Positions 21,805 to 25,453 of a stretch of DNA of 25,453 bases are shown in pieces. Every line of letters starts with the position of its first letter. Positions within the stretch are counted from its first letter, which is position 1. The stretch spans positions 1-25,453 of the forward strand of contig CAZMZG010000022.1 in assembly GCA_964570785.1 (NCBI GenBank). The letters are read 5' to 3'. Position numbers and translations under genes: made by a program. Origin of the DNA: Thermatribacter sp964570785. Lineage in GTDB: Bacteria; Atribacterota; Atribacteria; Atribacterales; Thermatribacteraceae. The notes under the pieces were generated by a model. That model saw only the letters and a list, made by a program, of their open reading frames with translations. It ran no database searches and was not told the origin of the DNA.

Positions 21805-23304
21805 GTGGTTGAAAGAGAGATAGTCCTTTCTCTTTCTCGTATAACGAAACGGTATGGAGGCGTGGTAGCTCTTCGGGATGTGGATTTTTCGGTTTTCCGG
21901 GGTGAAGTCCACGGACTGGTAGGAGAGAATGGTTCAGGGAAAAGCACTCTTGTGAAAATAGCTACTGGGGTTGTCCAACCTGAACCGGGAGCAGAAATTC
22001 TCGTTGAAGGAAAGAGAATCGCCCGCCTTACTCCTTACCTTGCTTTCCATCTTGGAGTCCACGTTGTGTATCAGGATCTCTCTCTTTTTCCTAATCTTTC
22101 GGTGGCAGAAAATATTTTTGCTCATGAATATATAGAAAGAGACAGAAGATTTATTTCCTGGTCGGATATGGAACGCCGGGCAAAAAAGGTATTTGAGCGA
22201 ATTGGTGTCAGCATCAACCCTCGCACTATTCTGGGGAAACTCCCTTTTGCCGATCAGCAGCTTGTGGCCATATGCCGGGCAATAGCCAGTGAAGCAAAAC
22301 TCATTATTCTTGATGAACCAACGGCTTCTTTGACTTTTCGAGAAGTGCAGCGTCTTTTTGGCTTTATTCGCGAGTTGAGGGCTCAGGGTATTGCCTTCAT
22401 CTTCATAAGTCATCGTCTTGATGAGGTCCTCGAAATAAGCGATCGGGTAACGGTCCTCCGGGATGGAGTAAAGGTTGGTACCTTTCCAAGGGAAGAACTT
22501 ACCAGGACTCAACTTTCTTTCCTCATGACTGGAAAAGAGGTTACTACTCAGTCCTTTGTTGTTCCCCTGGAGAGTAAAGAAGAAATTCTTCGGGTAGAAT
22601 ACCTTACTCGGTATGGTGAATATCTGGATGTGAGCTTCAGCTTGCACCGGGGAGAAATTCTGGGCCTTATCGGCCCCCGGGGTTCAGGTCGGACGGAGTT
22701 AGCTTTGACTCTCTTTGGTCTCAATCCTCCCGATGCAGGGAAAATTTTCCTTGAGGGTCGGGAAGTGATATTTGGTTCTAACCGAGATGCTATCCGGCAT
22801 GGTGTTGGTTATGTGCCAGAGAACAGGCTCCTTCAGGGGCTTGTTCTGGATCAACCTGTGGCTGACAATATTGTGGTAACTATTCTTGACAAGCTTGTGG
22901 AACGATTGGGTTTTTTGCGGCCAGCAAAGAAGCTTTCTGTAGCTGAGAAAGCTGTCCAGGACTTTGGTATAAAAGCTCCTGCAGTGGATGCTTCGGTTCG
23001 CTCTCTTTCTGGGGGTAATCAGCAAAAAGTTGTTCTTTCAAGATGGATTCTTACTGCTCCACGGATCCTTATTCTTGACACTCCAACTCACGGGGTTGAC
23101 GTGGCGGCGAAAGAAAGCATTTACGAGATGATCCTCGCTCTTGCCCGGGATAAGGGGATAGGCATTCTCCTTATTTCGGATGAGGAACACGAAGTCCTCC
23201 AGGTGTGTCATCGGATTATGGTTATGAAGGAGGGGCGCATCATCCGGGAATACGCGCCCGGGGAGATTACGGAAGAAAAACTTCGAAAGGAAATCGTTGG
23301 GTAG
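21805..23304 (+). CDS. Sugar ABC transporter double ATPase (RbsA type) with altered second Walker B
   Basis: A 499-residue fused ATPase for the second importer. NBD1 has Walker A GENGSGKST (40-48), Walker B LIILDEPTASL and switch ISHR, so it should hydrolyse ATP. Its signature is unusual: LPFADQQL in place of LSxxQQQ. NBD2 has the family's degenerate Walker A (GPRGSGRTE), an intact signature LSGGNQQKV, but Walker B reads LILDTPTHGVD: the catalytic Glu is Thr at 426. One composite site therefore looks functional (NBD1 Walker motifs facing the NBD2 signature) and the other doubly degenerate. The frame opens inside the upstream terminator; GTG 21805, 5 nt after GAGGTGG, is the likely start. It ends 11 nt before the next gene's TTG. 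Confidence 0.9.
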   Translation: MVEREIVLSLSRITKRYGGVVALRDVDFSVFRGEVHGLVGENGSGKSTLVKIATGVVQPEPGAEILVEGKRIARLTPYLAFHLGVHVVYQDLSLFPNLSVAENIFAHEYIERDRRFISWSDMERRAKKVFERIGVSINPRTILGKLPFADQQLVAICRAIASEAKLIILDEPTASLTFREVQRLFGFIRELRAQGIAFIFISHRLDEVLEISDRVTVLRDGVKVGTFPREELTRTQLSFLMTGKEVTTQSFVVPLESKEEILRVEYLTRYGEYLDVSFSLHRGEILGLIGPRGSGRTELALTLFGLNPPDAGKIFLEGREVIFGSNRDAIRHGVGYVPENRLLQGLVLDQPVADNIVVTILDKLVERLGFLRPAKKLSVAEKAVQDFGIKAPAVDASVRSLSGGNQQKVVLSRWILTAPRILILDTPTHGVDVAAKESIYEMILALARDKGIGILLISDEEHEVLQVCHRIMVMKEGRIIREYAPGEITEEKLRKEIVG

Positions 23305-23315
23305 GAGCGATTACC

Positions 23316-24308
23316 TTGTTGCAGCGTATTGCTGGGAAAACAGAAACGTATCTTGCAGGCGTTCTGGTTGTTCTTTCTCTGGTACTTTTCCTTATAAATC
23401 CTAAGTTTCTTACTGCAGAAAACCTCTTTGATGTCCTCCGGAATAACTCTTTCTTAGGCATCGTGGCTCTGGGGGAGCTTGTGGTTCTCATTTCTGGGGG
23501 AATTGACGTTTCCTTTACGGCGATTGCCACCGTGGCCCAGTACGTCATGGGGGTTATCATCACCCAGTACATGGTGGAAAGCGTTTTCCTGGCTTTTCTC
23601 ATTCCTATTCCCATAGGCATAGCGCTTGGAGCTTTTAATGCCTTTTTGGTGAACCGAACTCGAGTGCATCCAGTCATTATTACCATTTCTAATCTCAATG
23701 TCTTCTATGGCCTGCTTATGGTAATTAGTAAGGGGAAATGGATTTATGGGTTTCCTGCATCTTTTCGGAATTTTGCGCGCTTGAAAGCGCTGACTTTTGT
23801 TTCTGAAAAGGGAGTGGACTACGGGCTTTCTATTTTTACGGTTGTGTGGCTCCTGGTTGCTTTTATAACCTGGATCATCTTAAAGTATTTACCCATTGGG
23901 CGTAAAGTTTACGCTCTTGGGGGAAACAGCGAAGCTGCTCGGCGGGCCGGATTCAACATTTTTAAAATTCAGCTTTTTGTGTACTGTTACATGGGTCTTC
24001 TTGCAGGCCTTGCCGGTTTTGTGCATGCTGAACTCAATCAGATGATCCAGCCCAATGCCATTGTGGGAAGAGAGCTCGATGTCCTGGCAGCGGCGATCTT
24101 GGGAGGAGCAAGCGTTTTTGGTGGTGCTGGGTCTCCTCTTGGGGTAGTCCTTGGTGTCCTTTTCATTGCCTTTATCAAAAACGGTCTTATCCTGATTAGG
24201 GCTTCGGCATACTGGCATCAGGTCATCATGGGTCTTATCATTGTTCTTGCTGCCACCTTGAGTGCCTATCAGCAGAGCCTTGAACAAAAGAGGAGAGGGA
24301 AGCCATGA
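23316..24308 (+). CDS. Sugar ABC transporter permease (RbsC type), second system, permease 1
   Basis: 330 residues with about 8-10 membrane segments. Landmarks: LVVLISGGIDVSFTAIATVAQY, GRKVYALGGNSEAARRAGFNI (coupling loop) and AILGGASVFGGAGSPLGV. The open frame extends upstream into the ATPase gene to 23205, but those residues are hydrophilic and unlike the family. TTG 23316, about 8 nt after TAGGAG, gives a normal N-terminus (MLQRIAGKTETYLAGVLVV). The ribosome site overlaps the ATPase stop codon. The 3' end overlaps the next permease by 4 nt (ATGA). Expected to pair with that permease. Confidence 0.88.
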   Translation: MLQRIAGKTETYLAGVLVVLSLVLFLINPKFLTAENLFDVLRNNSFLGIVALGELVVLISGGIDVSFTAIATVAQYVMGVIITQYMVESVFLAFLIPIPIGIALGAFNAFLVNRTRVHPVIITISNLNVFYGLLMVISKGKWIYGFPASFRNFARLKALTFVSEKGVDYGLSIFTVVWLLVAFITWIILKYLPIGRKVYALGGNSEAARRAGFNIFKIQLFVYCYMGLLAGLAGFVHAELNQMIQPNAIVGRELDVLAAAILGGASVFGGAGSPLGVVLGVLFIAFIKNGLILIRASAYWHQVIMGLIIVLAATLSAYQQSLEQKRRGKP

Positions 24309-25255
24309 AACTCGTATGGAGAAAATGGGAGACGCAGTCTATTATTCTTGTGGCTGTAGTCACATTTCTAATTGTTCTATTGGGAATTCTAACCAGAGGA
24401 AGGTTACTCGGTTTTGGAAGCCTCCAATCTATCGCCTTTCAATTACCACTTTTGGGAATTCTCACTCTTGCCCAGATGGTTCCGATGCTTACCGGGGGGA
24501 TTGATCTTTCTATTATTGCTATGGCAAATCTCTGTGGTGTCGTTGCTGCTATCGCTATGACCCGGAGTGGCTTTTCTGTCCCGCTGGCGATAATTCTGGG
24601 TCTCGCCTTTGCGTTTCTTTTTGCCCTTCTTAAGGGTTTTCTTATTGCTTGGGTTTCTGTACCAGCTATTATTGCTACTCTGGGGCTTATGATTTTCATA
24701 CGGGGGGTATCCCTTGTCCTCACCAGGGGTTACGTAATCGCCGGTTTTCCAGATAGTTTCCTTTTTCTGGGTGATGGAACTCTTTTCGGTATCCCGATGC
24801 CTTTTGTGGTTTTTGCATTCTGCGCTTTTTTCCTGTACCTTCTCCTTACCAGAACACGCTTTGGAACGTACGTGTATCTCCTTGGTTCAAACCCTACGGC
24901 GACTCTCTTTGCTGGGGTTGACAATGCCCTGGTTCTTTTCAAGACCTATCTCCTCTCCAGTTTCCTGGCTGGTATTGCAGGTCTTATTATGATTGCTCGC
25001 TTCAATGCTGCCCAGGCTGACTATGGAGAGTCGTACCTCCTGCTTACGGTTTTGGCCTGTGTTCTTGGAGGCGTGGATCCAGCAGGGGGTTTTGGACGTC
25101 TTCCGGGAGTGGTGGTTTCCATTGTTGTCCTGCAGATTGTTGCTACCGGATTTAACCTTCTGGGTCTGAGTTCGCATCTTGCCAGTGCTCTCTGGGGTCT
25201 CATCCTGCTTGGAGTCATAGCGGTTAACCGGATGATGAAGGGGGCTGAGGCGTAG
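24305..25255 (+). CDS. Sugar ABC transporter permease (RbsC type), second system, permease 2
   Basis: 316 residues, all membrane-embedded apart from short loops. Landmarks: MLTGGIDLSIIAMANLCGVVA, GTYVYLLGSNPTATLFAGVDN (coupling loop) and CVLGGVDPAGGFGRLPGV. ATG 24305 overlaps the preceding stop (ATGA), with GGAGAGGGA as ribosome site. It is the last gene of the operon in view; 131 nt follow before the tRNA. That stretch holds the tRNA promoter but no convincing terminator, so the transporter message might run into the tRNA gene. Confidence 0.88.
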   Translation: MKLVWRKWETQSIILVAVVTFLIVLLGILTRGRLLGFGSLQSIAFQLPLLGILTLAQMVPMLTGGIDLSIIAMANLCGVVAAIAMTRSGFSVPLAIILGLAFAFLFALLKGFLIAWVSVPAIIATLGLMIFIRGVSLVLTRGYVIAGFPDSFLFLGDGTLFGIPMPFVVFAFCAFFLYLLLTRTRFGTYVYLLGSNPTATLFAGVDNALVLFKTYLLSSFLAGIAGLIMIARFNAAQADYGESYLLLTVLACVLGGVDPAGGFGRLPGVVVSIVVLQIVATGFNLLGLSSHLASALWGLILLGVIAVNRMMKGAEA

Positions 25256-25343
25256 TCACAGAAGGTTTTTTAAGGGCTCGGATTTGGTGGTATTTTTGGG
25301 TAGGAGGAGCGGCAAGGCACGCGGTGAAGCAAGTAGGTTGTTG

Positions 25344-25372
25344 TTGACAGAAATATCCTTTTGGGGTATATT
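25344..25372 (+). promoter_or_regulatory. Consensus sigma70 promoter of the tRNA-Trp gene
   Basis: TTGACA (25344-25349) and TATATT (25367-25372, 5/6) are separated by exactly 17 nt. Initiation near 25379 would start the transcript about 8 nt before the tRNA 5' end. This is the best-matching promoter in the window, as expected for a stable RNA gene. Confidence 0.8.
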
Positions 25373-25386
25373 GTGCTCAGAAAGGT

Positions 25387-25453
25387 AGGTCCGTAGCTCT
25401 AACGGCTAGAGCACCGGACTCCAAATCCGGGGGTTGCAGGTTCGAATCCTGCC
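25387..25453 (+). tRNA. tRNA-Trp (anticodon CCA), 3' end beyond the window
   Basis: The cloverleaf is clear. Acceptor 5' strand is AGGTCCG (25387-25393). The D arm is GCTC/GAGC. The anticodon stem CCGGA/TCCGG holds the loop CTCCAAA, anticodon CCA at 25421-25423. The T arm GCAGG/CCTGC holds the loop TTCGAAT. The window ends on the first base of the 3' acceptor strand (C25453, pairing with G25393), so the last acceptor bases and any encoded CCA tail are not visible. Confidence 0.95.

Overview
The window reads as a chromosomal stretch from an anaerobic, probably thermophilic or subsurface bacterium with mid-range GC. Two radical SAM genes, an Fe-type alcohol dehydrogenase, a putative Fe-S protein, strong AGGAGG-type ribosome sites, many GTG/TTG starts (11 of the 24 genes whose start is visible) and sigma70-type promoters fit a lineage such as Atribacterota or a neighbouring phylum. 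That placement is inference only; no marker gene here fixes the taxon. The two runs of exactly 100 N (1449-1548 and 20061-20160) are scaffold gaps of unknown true length, and each breaks a gene.

Layout: (1) 41-4396, + strand, tightly packed: a YjbQ-family protein, an iron-type alcohol dehydrogenase cut by gap 1, the tail of a cupin protein, a PflA-like radical SAM protein, a DUF2148 Fe-S protein and two unrecognised membrane-anchored proteins. (2) 4445-9451, + strand: an extended -10 promoter, then a 1024-residue membrane-anchored coiled-coil protein ending in a LysM domain and carrying a perfect 160-bp internal repeat, then a nitroreductase, a DUF951 protein and the YchF ATPase. (3) 9436-14024, - strand: a dTDP-L-rhamnose operon in the order rfbA-rfbC-rfbD-rfbB, coupled by 4-nt overlaps and followed by a B12-binding/radical SAM protein whose end overlaps ychF. 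(4) 14128-15176, + strand: an aldo/keto reductase. (5) 15445-20607, + strand: a RhaS-type L-rhamnose ABC transporter (binding protein, hairpin terminator, double ATPase, two permeases), then gap 2 and the C-terminal part of a DeoR-family regulator with an apparent 1-nt frameshift. (6) 20688-25255, + strand: a second transporter with the same layout but a different binding protein and an altered ATPase. (7) 25344-25453: a consensus promoter and a tRNA-Trp(CCA) cut by the window end.

Working together: the window places L-rhamnose activation for polysaccharide next to uptake of rhamnose and another sugar-like compound. In both transporters an intrinsic terminator between the binding-protein gene and the ATPase gene should make the binding protein in excess. 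The least explained part is 3249-7571, a possible envelope module of two single-pass proteins and a very long coiled-coil LysM tether. I see no CRISPR array, insertion sequence, integrase or phage gene.
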